Part shown: one piece after another, positions 51,176 through 61,392 of the stretch
Position numbering within the stretch: the first letter of the stretch is position 1
Layout: each line of letters starts with the position of its first letter
Notes under the pieces: generated by a model
Databases searched by the model: none
Seen by the model: only the letters and a program-made list of their open reading frames with translations
Told to the model about the DNA's origin: nothing
Program-made: the position numbers and the translations under genes
Assembly (NCBI RefSeq): GCF_002763455.1
Contig: NZ_NIXK01000008.1
Span: forward strand, 1 to 64,000
DNA length: 64,000 bases
From: Lentibacillus sediminis
GTDB lineage: Bacteria; Bacillota; Bacilli; Bacillales; Amphibacillaceae
Direction: 5' to 3'

Positions 51176-52456
51176 TCAAACAACCTCCTGCTCGCCTTTC
51201 CCTTCACATACCTCTTCATCACTCCCCCACAACACCTTCTGCATCACAACTCCCAAAAATCCTATCGCTAATGTTGCCATTCCAATCATCTGAAAAATAA
51301 TTAACACACCAAACCATTGAACGAGGAATCCACCGACAATGGGTGCAAGCAGCAAAACGATGCCTGTCAGAGAATTGTACATGCCAGACATTTGTCCAAC
51401 CTTCCCATCAGGGCTCTCCATTTGCAGGATATAGCTAAATACGGTACTAAAGATACCTACCCCTATGCCAATCAAAAGCGCAGCAGCGAGCGTCCACAGA
51501 ATATTTACCTCGGGCGGGAACATTCCAACGGCAAGAAATCCTCCTCCAATTAATATTCCGGAACTGCCCAAATACCAGCCATAGTTTTTTATTTTCTTCA
51601 ACCGGCTCAAATATAGAATGATCACTACGGACCCAAAACCTACTGCAGACATAAACCAGCCTAATACAGATGGGTTATCAGGATAAAGCTGCCTAAATAA
51701 AACAGCAAATTGAGCATCTACTAATTGTATAACTAAAAATGCGACTAAAACGAAGGAAAAACTGGCGATCAATACCTTTGAGCGAAACATGGTACGCCAG
51801 CCATCTCCCCATGTTTTCCAAAAAGAAGAATTCCCTGACTGCCCTACTGCAAGAGCAGCCGCAGATTCGTCCGTATCCACATGGCGAATGAATAGGAGAA
51901 TACATACTGAAATCACCAGAGCGGCAATGTAGACAACAAAACTTACCTTTGGTGAAAATGCAGCCGCAATTGAAGCACCTAGAAAAGGACCGATTATTTT
52001 TGATAACTGATTGACGGTTCCATTTAACGTGACAGCTTTTAAGATTAAATCCGGATGCACCACCTGTTTGACGAGAGCCTGCTGAGCCGGAAAATGGACG
52101 ACAGTAAAACTGGAGCGCGCCAGAATTATTCCTAACATGACCCATAGGTTTGAGGTAAATAGAAGCACAATAGTTAACAATGCTGTCATTATATCAGCAA
52201 GCAGCATCAGCCTGACTTTTTTACTCCTGTCAATATAGACACCGGCAAATTGGCTGAATAATGCATGAGGCAGCGCGTACGCCACAGGGATAAGTGCAAT
52301 CATCCAAGGCTCTGCTGCCCAACCATAACTAATTAACAAAATGACCGCGAGACTATCGAAGTACTTTCCCATTGTTGATATAGCATACGAACTAAACAAG
52401 ATGAGATACGTGCGGTTCTTCCAAATGGAGACATTTTCTGTTGCGTGATTTTCCAT
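51176..52456 (-). CDS. MFS efflux transporter (macrolide-efflux type)
   Basis: MFS permease of about 426 residues with 12 transmembrane helices, of the MFS_3/Mef-like group. The N-terminal half has the loop 2-3 motif FAGVYIDRSKKVRLM, and the C-terminal half SRLKKIKNYGWYLGSSGIL. A central cytoplasmic loop is present (residues about 195-220). GGAAGG eight bases before the ATG at 52456 selects that start over the GTG at 52465. The winged-helix regulator gene lies 50 bp upstream in the same direction and may control it. Confidence 0.87.
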   Translation of the reverse strand: MENHATENVSIWKNRTYLILFSSYAISTMGKYFDSLAVILLISYGWAAEPWMIALIPVAYALPHALFSQFAGVYIDRSKKVRLMLLADIMTALLTIVLLFTSNLWVMLGIILARSSFTVVHFPAQQALVKQVVHPDLILKAVTLNGTVNQLSKIIGPFLGASIAAAFSPKVSFVVYIAALVISVCILLFIRHVDTDESAAALAVGQSGNSSFWKTWGDGWRTMFRSKVLIASFSFVLVAFLVIQLVDAQFAVLFRQLYPDNPSVLGWFMSAVGFGSVVIILYLSRLKKIKNYGWYLGSSGILIGGGFLAVGMFPPEVNILWTLAAALLIGIGVGIFSTVFSYILQMESPDGKVGQMSGMYNSLTGIVLLLAPIVGGFLVQWFGVLIIFQMIGMATLAIGFLGVVMQKVLWGSDEEVCEGKGEQEVV

Positions 52457-52505
52457 ATTCATCACCTTCCTGTACTCAGGATAAGTGATGAATATCAGAG
52501 GAATA

Positions 52506-53624
52506 TCAGATGGACGAATGAATGTGTTTTATAATGGATTCTTTTAAACGATGTAAATTGGTCGTTTTGTGATAGTTGTTTTCTTGTCTTTTATATTCGT
52601 TTATTAGTGCTTGATCGGATTTAGCTTTTGGCAGCAGCAGGTCCAATATCTGATAGATAAACAGAAAATAATAAGTGTGTCCTGTTTGATCAATGGTCTG
52701 TATTCCTTCAGCAATCATGCTTTTTCCTGTTTGCCTCTCACCGTTAGCGATGTGGAATAACCCTTTTACGACCCTGAAGGCTCCCTGTTCTCTTAAATAG
52801 GGATGTCGCTTGAGTTCCATTTCTACAGCAGCAAGCCCTTCTTTTGCTTCATCCATTTTATGCTCGTAAAGCAGAATCATGGCTTTCATTAACTTCAGCA
52901 ATGGCAAGAAACCATGATCGCTTGTTTTAATCGCGTTTAATTCTTTGGTAACAAGTTGCATCGCCAGTCCCGGTTTGTCTACCTTCATATAGAGCATCGG
53001 CAGGCTGAAGCAGCTTATATCCATACGCTCCTTTTCATCCAAGATATTTTTGTGAAGAACCTTCTCATGGGTGGATATCACTTTAACTTTATCGTTTTCC
53101 ACATACGCATAAAGCATTAACGGGACAAATTTGTTTTCATTGGTGTCGAGGTTTTCAAGCAAGGATTCAAAGTCGCTCCGCAGCCAGAGCAATGTCTGCT
53201 GTTTCTCCTCAAGAGGATAGCCTAGCGTTTGATTCGACATCAATTCTTTCAGCGCTTTTCCCTGACCATATTTATAATACGTGTTAAATAATTGGTTTGC
53301 ATGTTCAGATATTTCTTTAGGGACTGGCATGAACGGTTCCGGCTGCTGCTCCTCCATTTTCAGCAAATAGCCGAGACCTTTTACTGTTTTAATCTGTACA
53401 ATATTTCGGAAAGGGAATAGTTTTTTCCGGAGCCGGTAAATATGATCATCAACGGTACGATCGGTCGGTTCCTCAAGCGGCCAGACTGCATCCAGTAATT
53501 CCGCCCGGGAAAAGGCTCTTCCTTTATTTTGATATAGGAATTTCAGTAAGTGGAATTCTTTTCGCAGTAATGTGACCTTGGTCTCTTCCAGTGTTACTGA
53601 ATAATCTTCTTGTGAGAAATTCAC
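52506..53624 (-). CDS. OmpR-type winged-helix regulator with C-terminal TPR-like region; 5' end probably frameshifted
   Basis: A 372-residue protein. The N-terminus is an OmpR/PhoB winged helix without a receiver: LLRKEFHLLKFLYQNKGRAF, TDRTVDDHIYRLRKKL and VKGLGYLLKME. The remaining 270 residues are helical, TPR/BTAD-like, as in SARP-type activators. A GTG with GGAGGGG starts this frame, but the first beta-strands of the wing are then missing. They appear in another frame from an ATG at 53712 (with AGAGGTGG): FKILKIDKADIDIF, then a run of six T at 53636-53641. One T fewer would join them as IDIFAEGKTVNFSQED. It probably controls the adjacent MFS pump. Confidence 0.8.
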   Translation of the reverse strand: MNFSQEDYSVTLEETKVTLLRKEFHLLKFLYQNKGRAFSRAELLDAVWPLEEPTDRTVDDHIYRLRKKLFPFRNIVQIKTVKGLGYLLKMEEQQPEPFMPVPKEISEHANQLFNTYYKYGQGKALKELMSNQTLGYPLEEKQQTLLWLRSDFESLLENLDTNENKFVPLMLYAYVENDKVKVISTHEKVLHKNILDEKERMDISCFSLPMLYMKVDKPGLAMQLVTKELNAIKTSDHGFLPLLKLMKAMILLYEHKMDEAKEGLAAVEMELKRHPYLREQGAFRVVKGLFHIANGERQTGKSMIAEGIQTIDQTGHTYYFLFIYQILDLLLPKAKSDQALINEYKRQENNYHKTTNLHRLKESIIKHIHSSI

Positions 53625-53802
53625 GGTCTTCCCCTCCGCAAAAAATATCTATATCTGCCTTATCTATTTTTAAGATTTTAAAATCTGCTGATGGTCTGAT
53701 TGCTGCTTTCATGGTACCACCTCTTTTTAATGTATTCCATTATAATAATTATACCGTATCACAATATAATCAACACTTAATATCCAACGCAAAAAACAGA
53801 AA

Positions 53803-53847
53803 CTGGCTGGTGTGAGTTAGGTTCAATACCCTACGCACACCAGCCAA
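53803..53847. terminator. terminator of dus (bidirectional stem)
   Basis: An 11-bp stem TGGCTGGTGTG / CACACCAGCCA with a long loop. On the minus strand it is followed by TTTCTGTTTTTT. Confidence 0.85.
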
Positions 53848-53907
53848 TTAACTGTTTTATATTGAGTTTAACGTCCAACTTCGCTCTCACCTTGAATCAG
53901 GACACTG

Positions 53908-54894
53908 CTACTGTTGTTCCACCGTACTTTCAAGATTCTTCCATTCAAATTCATCAAGCAATGCACGCACTTCATCTGTCGATTCTGTTTCCATCAATTG
54001 ATTTCTTAATTCACTCGCCCCTCGATACCCACGTACATATATCTTAAAAAAACGACGCAGCGGCCTGAACGGACGGGCTCCTAATTCTGAATATTTATCA
54101 TGGAGATCCAGTTGCAACCTCAAGAGATCAAGTAATTCCTTACTGCTATGATCTTTCGGCTCCCTTTCAAACGCAAATGGATTTTTGAAAATACCCCGTC
54201 CAATCATAACCCCATCGACACCGTACCTGCGAACGAGCTCCAAACCAGTTTGGCGGTCAGGGATATCTCCATTTATCGTCAAAAGTGTATCCGGAGCAAC
54301 CTCGTCACGAAGCTTCTTGATTTCCGGAATTAGTTCCCAATGTGCATCCACTTTGCTCATTTCCTTTTTTGTACGCAGATGAATGGAAAGATTAACAATG
54401 TCCTGTTTCAATAGGTGCGTCAGCCAATCGCGCCATTCATCCACCCTGGTGTAACCGAGTCTTGTCTTCACACTTACAGGAAGTCCCCCTGCTTTTGCAG
54501 CTTGTATGAGCTCTGCAGCCACTTCCGGACGACGGATAAGGCCACATCCCCTCCCGTGCCGGGCCACATTCGGTGCAGGACAGCCCATATTGATATCGAG
54601 GCCTTTAAACCCTTCTTTCGCCATACCAATACTCATTTCCCGAAAGTGTTCAGGCTTATCGCCCCATATATGGGCTACCATTGGCTGCTCATCCTCTGTA
54701 AAAGTCAGACGCCCACGCACACTATGGACTCCCTCCGGATGGCAATAGCTCTCTGAATTTGTAAACTCTGTAAAAAACACGTCAGGCCTGGCTGCCGCGC
54801 TTACTACATGGCGAAAGACAACATTCGTCACATCTTCCATTGGTGCTAATATAAAAAACGGCCGTGGTAATTCACGCCAAAAATTTTCTTTCAT
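53908..54894 (-). CDS. dus: tRNA-dihydrouridine synthase
   Basis: FMN-dependent enzyme of about 328 residues that reduces uridine to dihydrouridine in tRNA D-loops. The TIM-barrel motifs are [36 protein letters not shown] with the catalytic Cys, [16 protein letters not shown] and [16 protein letters not shown] at 54894 gives a protein starting just before the barrel; several in-frame starts upstream to 54945 are possible, as AAAGGA is 12 bases away. The gene is a second-type Dus, not linked to nusB or lysS as dusB often is. Monocistronic. Confidence 0.9.
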   Translation of the reverse strand: MKENFWRELPRPFFILAPMEDVTNVVFRHVVSAAARPDVFFTEFTNSESYCHPEGVHSVRGRLTFTEDEQPMVAHIWGDKPEHFREMSIGMAKEGFKGLDINMGCPAPNVARHGRGCGLIRRPEVAAELIQAAKAGGLPVSVKTRLGYTRVDEWRDWLTHLLKQDIVNLSIHLRTKKEMSKVDAHWELIPEIKKLRDEVAPDTLLTINGDIPDRQTGLELVRRYGVDGVMIGRGIFKNPFAFEREPKDHSSKELLDLLRLQLDLHDKYSELGARPFRPLRRFFKIYVRGYRGASELRNQLMETESTDEVRALLDEFEWKNLESTVEQQ

Positions 54895-55015
54895 ATTTAA
54901 CTTAAATCCTTTCATCATCGGGTACCAGGTCAAACCTTTTTCCAAAATTAAAAAGCAAAAATGTTTTTGCTTCCTTAATACTTATATCATGCATAAGCAC
55001 ATTTTATCAAGAGTG

Positions 55016-55112
55016 GAGAAAGGGGACAGACACCTCGTCCCGCCCAATATCAATTAGGGATAGTGTACCTGTCCCTCTGTTCACATTCGACAAAATTCGG
55101 GAAGTGACAGGC
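55016..55112. repeat. GGGACAG-type repeat cluster
   Basis: The gap between rlmCD and dus holds three related motifs, GGGGACAGACACCTCGTCCC, GTACCTGTCCC and GTGACAGGCACC. They form short inverted pairs. Such motifs often flank REP-associated IS200-like transposases. No transposase gene is present here. Confidence 0.65.
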
Positions 55113-55114
55113 AC

Positions 55115-56497
55115 CTAATCAGAGTTTCTGACCAACCACGCAACCCCTTCCACATGATTCGTCTGCGGAAACATGTCCACCGGCTGTACTTCCTGAGTCT
55201 CATACCCACCATCTTCCAAAATCCGCAAATCGCGGGCCAAGGTGGACGGGTTGCATGACACGTAGACAATGCGCTTTGGCTTCATAGCAATCATGGCATC
55301 GAGGAAATCAGGTTCACAGCCTTTGCGAGGTGGATCGACGACAATGACATCTGGGTCGAGTCCCTGCTCTTTCCACTGCGGCATGACTTTTTCCGCTTCA
55401 CCGACAACGAATTCCGCGTTGGTGACGCCGTTTAGCTTGGCATTCTTCTTGGCATCACTGATCGCCTCTGGCACGATTTCGATTCCGTACACTTTTTTTG
55501 CCTGCTGTGCGAGAAATAAGGAAATGGTTCCAATGCCGCAGTATGCATCAACGACAACTTCATCTCCATCCAGCGCGGCATACTCCAGAGCTTTTTCATA
55601 CAGCTTCGTCGTTTGCGGCTGATTGATCTGGTAAAAGGACTTGGGCGAGATAGCAAAGCGGATATCCCCGATCGAATCATAAATATAGTTATCGCCCCAG
55701 ATTACCTTGGTTTTTTTGCCCATAATCACATTCGTACGCTTGTTATTGATGTTATGCACAATCGACTTGACGTGCGGATAAGTCTCCGTCAGTTCTTGAA
55801 TCAGCTTGTCCTCGTGCGGCAGTTTTTCCGTACGGGTAATGAGCACGATCATCGTATCCTTGGTTTCCCTGCCGGTGCGCACCATGATATGACGCAGCGC
55901 GCCGCGGTCTTTATCTTCATCGTATGCAGGGATTTCCAGGCGATCGGCAATCCGGCGCACGGCTTCCACCATCCGGTCATTGACCTCATCCTGCACGACG
56001 CAGGTCTCCATATCTTCAATAATCTGGTGGGTCCGCTTCTTGTAAAATCCAGTGATCAATTCGCCGTTCTTTTCCCCTACTGGAATCGAGACCTTGTTGC
56101 GGTAGCGCCACGGATCTTCCATGCCAATCACCGGATGAACCGGAACATGCTCCAGATGGGCAATTTTCTTCATGACGTTCTTTACCTGATTCTGCTTCAT
56201 TTCCAGCTGCATGGAGTAACTCATATGCTGGATCTGGCAGCCGCCGCATTTATAAAAGACATTGCAAGGAGGCTCGACCCGCTCCGGGCTGGGCGATTTC
56301 ACATCGAGTAGTTTGCCGAACCCAAAGTTTTTATTGGCTTTTACGACTTTCACAGTAGCCTCTTCCCCTGGCAGTCCGTATGGCACGAACAGTGGATAGC
56401 CGTCCACTTTTGCCACCCCATTTCCTTCATGGGTGAGGTCTTCGAATGTCAGAGTGAGGGTTTGGTTCTTTTTTACTGGAGCGGTATGCTTTGCCAT
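55115..56497 (-). CDS. rlmCD: 23S rRNA (uracil-C5)-methyltransferase RlmCD
   Basis: SAM-dependent RumA-type methyltransferase of about 460 residues. In B. subtilis YefA (RlmCD) makes both m5U747 and m5U1939. An N-terminal TRAM domain (TLTFEDLTHEGNGVAKVDGYPLFV region) is followed by an iron-sulfur cysteine set (C-x5-C-x2-C in PPCNVFYKCGGCQ plus METC). The methyltransferase motifs are VDAYCGIGTISLFLA, VVDPPRKGC and the nucleophile Cys in YVSCNPSTLARDL. The frame opens at 56563; AAAGGAAG six bases before the ATG at 56497 fixes the start. It follows dgkB as in B. subtilis. Confidence 0.94.
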   Translation of the reverse strand: MAKHTAPVKKNQTLTLTFEDLTHEGNGVAKVDGYPLFVPYGLPGEEATVKVVKANKNFGFGKLLDVKSPSPERVEPPCNVFYKCGGCQIQHMSYSMQLEMKQNQVKNVMKKIAHLEHVPVHPVIGMEDPWRYRNKVSIPVGEKNGELITGFYKKRTHQIIEDMETCVVQDEVNDRMVEAVRRIADRLEIPAYDEDKDRGALRHIMVRTGRETKDTMIVLITRTEKLPHEDKLIQELTETYPHVKSIVHNINNKRTNVIMGKKTKVIWGDNYIYDSIGDIRFAISPKSFYQINQPQTTKLYEKALEYAALDGDEVVVDAYCGIGTISLFLAQQAKKVYGIEIVPEAISDAKKNAKLNGVTNAEFVVGEAEKVMPQWKEQGLDPDVIVVDPPRKGCEPDFLDAMIAMKPKRIVYVSCNPSTLARDLRILEDGGYETQEVQPVDMFPQTNHVEGVAWLVRNSD

Positions 56498-56577
56498 GGT
56501 TATCTTCCTTTGCTTTTGTAGAATTCGTGTATTTTTGCCGGATAAGCGTTTTCTGGTTCCCATCTTACCACAATCTC

Positions 56578-56606
56578 CACAAAAAAGAGAGATTACCCGT
56601 TCAGTA
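56578..56606 (-). terminator. terminator of dgkB
   Basis: Stem GATTAC / GTAATC around the dgkB stop codon, followed on the minus strand by TCTCTTTTTT. Part of the hairpin overlaps the last codons. Confidence 0.75.
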
Positions 56607-57509
56607 ATCCCCCTTCTCCAAAAACTCGTCCGAGACGATAAATTCGATGTGCTGCTGCAGGATGTGAAACTCCCCTGGCAGCAGGCCGCCGTATTCGCCG
56701 TCGATATTCAGCTGCATTTTTTCATCGGTTTTTACTTTGATATCCTTCGCCTGGGCATAGATAATGTTTTCATCCTCCAAATGGGCTCCCCTTTGAGCTA
56801 ATGAAGCGATTCGAATAAACTCGGCCAGATTCATTTTCTTCAAAATCAATAAATCGAAATAACCATCATTGACTTTAGCATCCGGTGCGAGCTTCTCGAA
56901 ACCTGCGACCGAATTCGTATTGGACAGCAGAAACAGCATGATGTCATCCTCAAAAACCTTGCCGTCGTACTCAATCCGGGCCCGTGTCGGCTTTAAGGAT
57001 GGAAGCATCTCTACCCCTTTTACATAATATGCCAGATGGCCGATTACTGTCTTTAATTTACTTGGCACCTCATAGGTGAGCTCGGTCAGTTTACCGCCGC
57101 CGGCAATGTTCATGAAATAATGGCCGTTTACCTCGCCAATATCCATCAGCATCGACTTTTCCCCGAGAATAATATCCACAGCACGTTCGATGTCTCTCGG
57201 GATATACAGGGCTCGGGCAAAGTCATTGGTCGTTCCCACAGGGATAATGCCAAGTCTCGGCCGGCGCTCCTGCTCGGCAATGCCATTAATCACTTCACTG
57301 ATTGTTCCATCGCCGCCTGCTGCAACAACCAGGTCATACCCTCTTTCCACCGCGGTCCTTGCCGCGTCCGTTGCATCCCCTTCACAGGTGGTGGCATGGG
57401 TGGAGGTTTCATACCCAGCAATTTCAAATCGCTCCAGAACCGTCGGCAGTTCGCGCTTGAATGCCTCCCGTCCGGATGTCGGGTTATAAATGATCCGGGC
57501 TTTTTTCAT
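56601..57509 (-). CDS. dgkB: diacylglycerol kinase DgkB
   Basis: Soluble lipid kinase of 302 residues that phosphorylates diacylglycerol released during lipoteichoic acid synthesis, returning it to phospholipid metabolism. The DAGK catalytic domain has RIIYNPTSGRE at the start, GGDGTISEVINGI (about residue 68) and GIIPVGTTNDFARAL. Start ATG follows GGAGGAATAC. It lies between gatB and rlmCD, the same order as B. subtilis yerQ. Confidence 0.94.
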   Translation of the reverse strand: MKKARIIYNPTSGREAFKRELPTVLERFEIAGYETSTHATTCEGDATDAARTAVERGYDLVVAAGGDGTISEVINGIAEQERRPRLGIIPVGTTNDFARALYIPRDIERAVDIILGEKSMLMDIGEVNGHYFMNIAGGGKLTELTYEVPSKLKTVIGHLAYYVKGVEMLPSLKPTRARIEYDGKVFEDDIMLFLLSNTNSVAGFEKLAPDAKVNDGYFDLLILKKMNLAEFIRIASLAQRGAHLEDENIIYAQAKDIKVKTDEKMQLNIDGEYGGLLPGEFHILQQHIEFIVSDEFLEKGDY

Positions 57510-57761
57510 ACGTATTCCTCCAATATTTCCATATGCAAGGCTTTTCTCTCTCTATGTTCAAAAAGTTTTTCTACAGCAATAGACAATAGCCGCAGCGAGC
57601 CGGCCATGTGCAGCAATGACTTCTTTAACAGCCTAGCGTCCTTTACAATAAATTAATATATCCAACCCTTATCATAGCCCCTTTTATGACATTTGAAAAG
57701 GACTTTGCGCTAATAGACCGGAGATGCAACGACAGCGTTCAGCGTGCAATTTTTCGCTGGT

Positions 57762-59189
57762 TTATTTTTCCAATTCTTCTTTCAAAATCTTGTTAACCAT
57801 TGGCGGGTTGGCTTGCCCTTTGGTTGCTTTCATGACTTGTCCGACCAAAAAGCCCATTGCTTTGCCTTTCCCGTTTTTATAATCTGTGACGGATTGCTGA
57901 TTGTCTTTTAGGACACCGCTGATGATTTCCCTTAGCTGCCCTTCATCGGAAATCTGCACCAGACCTTTTTCTTTGACGATTTTTTCCGGATCGCCGCCGT
58001 TTTCCAGCAGTTCTGCGGAAACTTTCTTGGCAATTTTTGAGGAGATCGTGCCATCCTCGATCAGCTGGATCATTTTAGCCAGTGCTTCCGGGGTGATTGG
58101 CAACTCCTCCAGCTCTTTCTGATGCTTGTTCATGTAGGCGGAAATTTCGCCCATCAGCCAGTTGGCCGTCTGCTTGATATCGGCCCCCGCTTTTGTTGCG
58201 GACTCAAAAAAGTCAGCCATCTGCTTGGAGCTTGTCAGCACATCTGCATCATATTCCGATAATCCCATTTCAGCGATATAGCGTTTTTTCCGGGCATCTG
58301 GCAGCTCAGGGATTTCGTTTTTGACCCGTTCCTTCCATGCTTCATCAATGTAAAGCGGCACAAGGTCCGGTTCCGGGAAATAACGGTAGTCATCCGAGCC
58401 TTCTTTGACCCGCATGAGAATCGTTTCTTTGGTTTTCTCATCATAACGCCGGGTTTCTTGTAAAACTTCTCCGCCGGAAAGCAGCTCCTTCTCCTGACGT
58501 TTTTCTTCAAATTCCAGCCCTTTTTGGACAAAGGTAAAGGAGTTGAGGTTTTTCAGCTCGGTTTTTTCACCAAACGCTTCCTGTCCAATTGGTCTTAACG
58601 ATAAATTAGCGTCACAGCGCAATGAACCTTCCTGCATTTTCACATCAGAGACACCGGTATACTGAATAATATTTCTCAGCTTTTCCAAATATGCATAGGC
58701 CTCTTCCGGGGACCGCATATCTGGTTCAGACACGATTTCGATCAACGGGGTTCCCTGCCGGTTGAAATCGACATAGGAGTAGCCGTCATCACCATGAGTA
58801 AGCTTTCCTGCATCTTCTTCCAGGTGCAGCCGGGTAATGCCGATGCGTTTTTTCTTGCCGCCCACTTCTATCTCAATCCAGCCATTTTCGCCGATCGGCT
58901 GATCAAATTGCGAGATCTGATAGGCTTTCGGGTTATCCGGGTAGAAATAATTTTTCCGGTCAAATTTGGTATCTGTGGCAATTTCGCAATTCAGTGCCAT
59001 GGCAGCCCGCATTGCGAAGTTCACTGCTTCCTCATTTAAGACGGGAAGTGTGCCCGGATAGCCAAGATCAATCGGGTTCACATTGGTATTTGGTTCTGAA
59101 CCAAAGGCGTTCCGGGCAGGACTGAAGATTTTCGATTCTGTTTTTAACTCAACATGGACCTCAAGTCCAATAATTGTTTCAAAGTTCAT
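57762..59189 (-). CDS. gatB: Asp-tRNA(Asn)/Glu-tRNA(Gln) amidotransferase subunit B
   Basis: Subunit of 475 residues of GatCAB, which converts misacylated Glu-tRNA(Gln) and Asp-tRNA(Asn) to the correct amides. GatB binds the tRNA and phosphorylates the acid. The N-terminal [18 protein letters not shown], the metal and ATP motif [17 protein letters not shown] and a C-terminal YqeY/tail domain ([18 protein letters not shown]) are all present. Its ATG overlaps the gatA stop (TAATG) with AGGAGGTG upstream. Essential housekeeping function. Confidence 0.97.
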   Translation of the reverse strand: MNFETIIGLEVHVELKTESKIFSPARNAFGSEPNTNVNPIDLGYPGTLPVLNEEAVNFAMRAAMALNCEIATDTKFDRKNYFYPDNPKAYQISQFDQPIGENGWIEIEVGGKKKRIGITRLHLEEDAGKLTHGDDGYSYVDFNRQGTPLIEIVSEPDMRSPEEAYAYLEKLRNIIQYTGVSDVKMQEGSLRCDANLSLRPIGQEAFGEKTELKNLNSFTFVQKGLEFEEKRQEKELLSGGEVLQETRRYDEKTKETILMRVKEGSDDYRYFPEPDLVPLYIDEAWKERVKNEIPELPDARKKRYIAEMGLSEYDADVLTSSKQMADFFESATKAGADIKQTANWLMGEISAYMNKHQKELEELPITPEALAKMIQLIEDGTISSKIAKKVSAELLENGGDPEKIVKEKGLVQISDEGQLREIISGVLKDNQQSVTDYKNGKGKAMGFLVGQVMKATKGQANPPMVNKILKEELEK

Positions 59190-60655
59190 TATCTCGCACC
59201 TCCTAATTGAGGTCGTTTCGTATGATGGTCGGTTGCTTGTTCAAACGCGTGGGCAGCTCGGTAAACCGTGCCCTCCGCAAAATGCTTGCCAATAATCTGC
59301 AGACCGATCGGCAGACCATTCTCGGAAAATCCGCATGGCACAGAAATTCCCGGAACACCTGCGAGATTCACCGGAATGGTTAAAATATCATTGGCATACA
59401 TGGTTAATGGATCAGCGGTTTTCTCTCCGACTTTGAAGGCCGGGGTCGGCGTCGTCGGACCGATTACCACATCATATTCAGCAAATATTTTTTCAAAATC
59501 CTGTTTGATCAGGGTACGCACTTTTTGCGCCTTTTTATAGTAGGCATCATAGTAGCCGGAGCTCAGGGCGAATGTTCCGAGCATGATCCGGCGCTTCACT
59601 TCCTCGCCAAAACCTTCGCTGCGGGATTTTTTGAACATGTCGATCATGTTGTCCGCATTTTCTGAGCGCACGCCATAGCGGACCCCGTCAAAGCGGGCAA
59701 GATTGGCCGATGCTTCCGATGAGGACAGCAGATAATAGGTTGCCACCGCGTATTTGGAATGCGGCAGGGATACTTCTTCCCATGTGGCCCCTAAGGATTC
59801 ATACACTTTAAGGGCACTTATTATCGTCTCTTTGACTTCCGGATCAACGCCTTCTGCCAGATATTCTTTCGGCACGGCAATCTTGAGGCCTTTAACATCC
59901 CCTGTGAGCTCCTCGGTATAGGCCGGCACTTCCACATCAGCGCTCGTGGAGTCCATCGGGTCAAGTCCGGAAATTACTTCAAGGACACGGGCATTGTCTT
60001 CCACATTGCGGGTGATCGGGCCAATTTGATCAAGCGATGAAGCAAATGCAACCAGTCCGAAGCGGGACACACGGCCATATGTAGGCTTCAGTCCGACCAC
60101 ACCGCAAAATGCTGCAGGCTGGCGGATCGAGCCGCCGGTATCTGAACCTAGGGCAAAAAGCACTTCTCCTGCCGCGACCGCAGCCGCTGAACCACCGCTT
60201 GACCCGCCTGGCACGTAGTCCGTGTTCCAAGGATTGCGTGTTGGTGTGTAGCCGGAATTTTCGTTGGAAGAACCCATTGCAAATTCGTCCATGTTCAATT
60301 TCCCGATGGCGACCGCATTTTCGTTATTCAGCTTTTCCGTAACGGTTGCATCATAGAGGGGATCATGGAAATTATCGAGAAAACGGCTGGCGCAAGTAGT
60401 ACGCAGTCCTTTTGTCACAATATTATCCTTGATGCCAGCTGGGATGCCAAATAATTTTCCGGATTGTTCTGTGGCAGCGTCCAGCTGTTTTGCCTGACTA
60501 AGTGCACGTTCCTCATCGAGCGTCAGGAATGCCTGTACATCGCCGTCTACTTCTTTTATCCGGCTATAGGATTCGTTCACCAAATCCTCTATGGTAATTT
60601 CTTTATTCTGCAGCTTCTCTTCCAGCTGCTTGATCGTGTAATCAAATAATGCCAT
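59189..60655 (-). CDS. gatA: Asp-tRNA(Asn)/Glu-tRNA(Gln) amidotransferase subunit A
   Basis: Amidase-signature subunit of 488 residues that releases ammonia from glutamine for GatB. The Ser-cisSer-Lys triad is visible: Lys in [11 protein letters not shown] (about 79), the cis-Ser in [15 protein letters not shown] and the nucleophile Ser in [18 protein letters not shown] seven bases before the ATG. It follows gatC after 12 bp and overlaps gatB by one base. Confidence 0.97.
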   Translation of the reverse strand: MALFDYTIKQLEEKLQNKEITIEDLVNESYSRIKEVDGDVQAFLTLDEERALSQAKQLDAATEQSGKLFGIPAGIKDNIVTKGLRTTCASRFLDNFHDPLYDATVTEKLNNENAVAIGKLNMDEFAMGSSNENSGYTPTRNPWNTDYVPGGSSGGSAAAVAAGEVLFALGSDTGGSIRQPAAFCGVVGLKPTYGRVSRFGLVAFASSLDQIGPITRNVEDNARVLEVISGLDPMDSTSADVEVPAYTEELTGDVKGLKIAVPKEYLAEGVDPEVKETIISALKVYESLGATWEEVSLPHSKYAVATYYLLSSSEASANLARFDGVRYGVRSENADNMIDMFKKSRSEGFGEEVKRRIMLGTFALSSGYYDAYYKKAQKVRTLIKQDFEKIFAEYDVVIGPTTPTPAFKVGEKTADPLTMYANDILTIPVNLAGVPGISVPCGFSENGLPIGLQIIGKHFAEGTVYRAAHAFEQATDHHTKRPQLGGAR

Positions 60656-60667
60656 GGTTTATCCTCC

Positions 60668-60958
60668 CTACTCCAAAATCGATGGTACTTTAAATTGGCC
60701 GTCCGCCTTATCAGGAGCATTTTTCAGTGCTTCTTCCTGGGTAATCCAGTCTTTTGGCTCGTCCTTGCGCAAGACATTCTTCAGATCGAGCACATGGGTC
60801 GTTGGCTCCACACCGTCCGTATCCAATTCATTTAACTGCTCTGCATAGTTAATAATCGAACTGAGCTGCTCGGTCAGCATCTCCGCTTCTTCTTCACTGA
60901 CGTCCAGCCGCGCCAGATGTGCTACATGCTTGACCTGTTCTTTTGAAATAGCTGTCAT
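60668..60958 (-). CDS. gatC: Asp-tRNA(Asn)/Glu-tRNA(Gln) amidotransferase subunit C
   Basis: The small belt subunit (about 96 residues) that ties GatA to GatB. The family pattern [27 protein letters not shown] (seen in part as [15 protein letters not shown]) and the C-terminal [14 protein letters not shown], which contacts GatA, are intact. GGAGG eight bases before the ATG at 60958 selects that start over 60973. First gene of the gatCAB operon. Confidence 0.96.
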   Translation of the reverse strand: MTAISKEQVKHVAHLARLDVSEEEAEMLTEQLSSIINYAEQLNELDTDGVEPTTHVLDLKNVLRKDEPKDWITQEEALKNAPDKADGQFKVPSILE

Positions 60959-61130
60959 TGTTTTGACCTCCAAACTTGTTATTCACGATGTATGTAAAGT
61001 CGTATTCATTCCCTTTTGGTAACACTATAGATAATAGCAGAACCAGCCAGCGATAAGCAACTATTCGGCAAGGGAACGTGCGGCTCGTCCGGGTTTTACT
61101 GAGGATTAGGTGCGCAATTTTTTCGTAATC

Positions 61131-61171
61131 ACAAAAAAGTCCCGGGACAGGTTCCACGCCATCCCGGGCAA
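61131..61171 (-). terminator. terminator of the signalling cassette
   Basis: On the minus strand CCCGGGA, a 14-base loop containing ACCTG, TCCCGGG, then ACTTTTTTG. It lies 65 bp beyond the pro-peptide gene and separates the cassette from gatC. Confidence 0.85.
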
Positions 61172-61235
61172 ATCATCCATCATATAGGTAATAGGGTAAA
61201 AATGTGTTGCGTAGCCACTGTTCCTCTAAAGAAAA

Positions 61236-61379
61236 TTAGAAGTAGACAGTAGGCTGTTTAACTGAGAAAATAGTCGGTTCCATTTCCATTGATAGATCAG
61301 CAGGTTGACTGTCTTGTGCAAAAGCCAGACCAACTAACAGAAGAGATCCTAATGCTAAAGAGGTAATCATTTTTTTCAT
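61236..61379 (-). CDS. signalling pro-peptide (Phr/NprX-type) of the RRNPP cassette
   Basis: A 47-residue pre-peptide. The N-terminus is a Sec signal (MKKMITSLALGSLLLVGLAFA) with an Ala-x-Ala-like cleavage site (AFA before QDS). The short exported part ends in a hydrophobic tail PTIFSVKQPTVYF. Start ATG lies 13 bp after the receptor stop codon, with GGAGGGG overlapping the gap, so it is translationally coupled to the receptor. Pro-peptides of the Phr, PapR, NprX and AimP kinds have this size, place and build; the active form is usually the last 5-10 residues. Peptide activity is inferred. Confidence 0.8.
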   Translation of the reverse strand: MKKMITSLALGSLLLVGLAFAQDSQPADLSMEMEPTIFSVKQPTVYF

Positions 61380-61392
61380 TTTCTCCCCTCCT

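Noticed and set aside
55613-56311. 232-codon plus-strand frame opposite rlmCD
   Set aside because: rlmCD has intact catalytic motifs on the minus strand; the opposite frame shows none.
57510-57761. RNA gene or small protein between dgkB and gatB
   Set aside because: No tRNA-like fold, ribosome-site-backed frame or strong hairpin was found in the gap.
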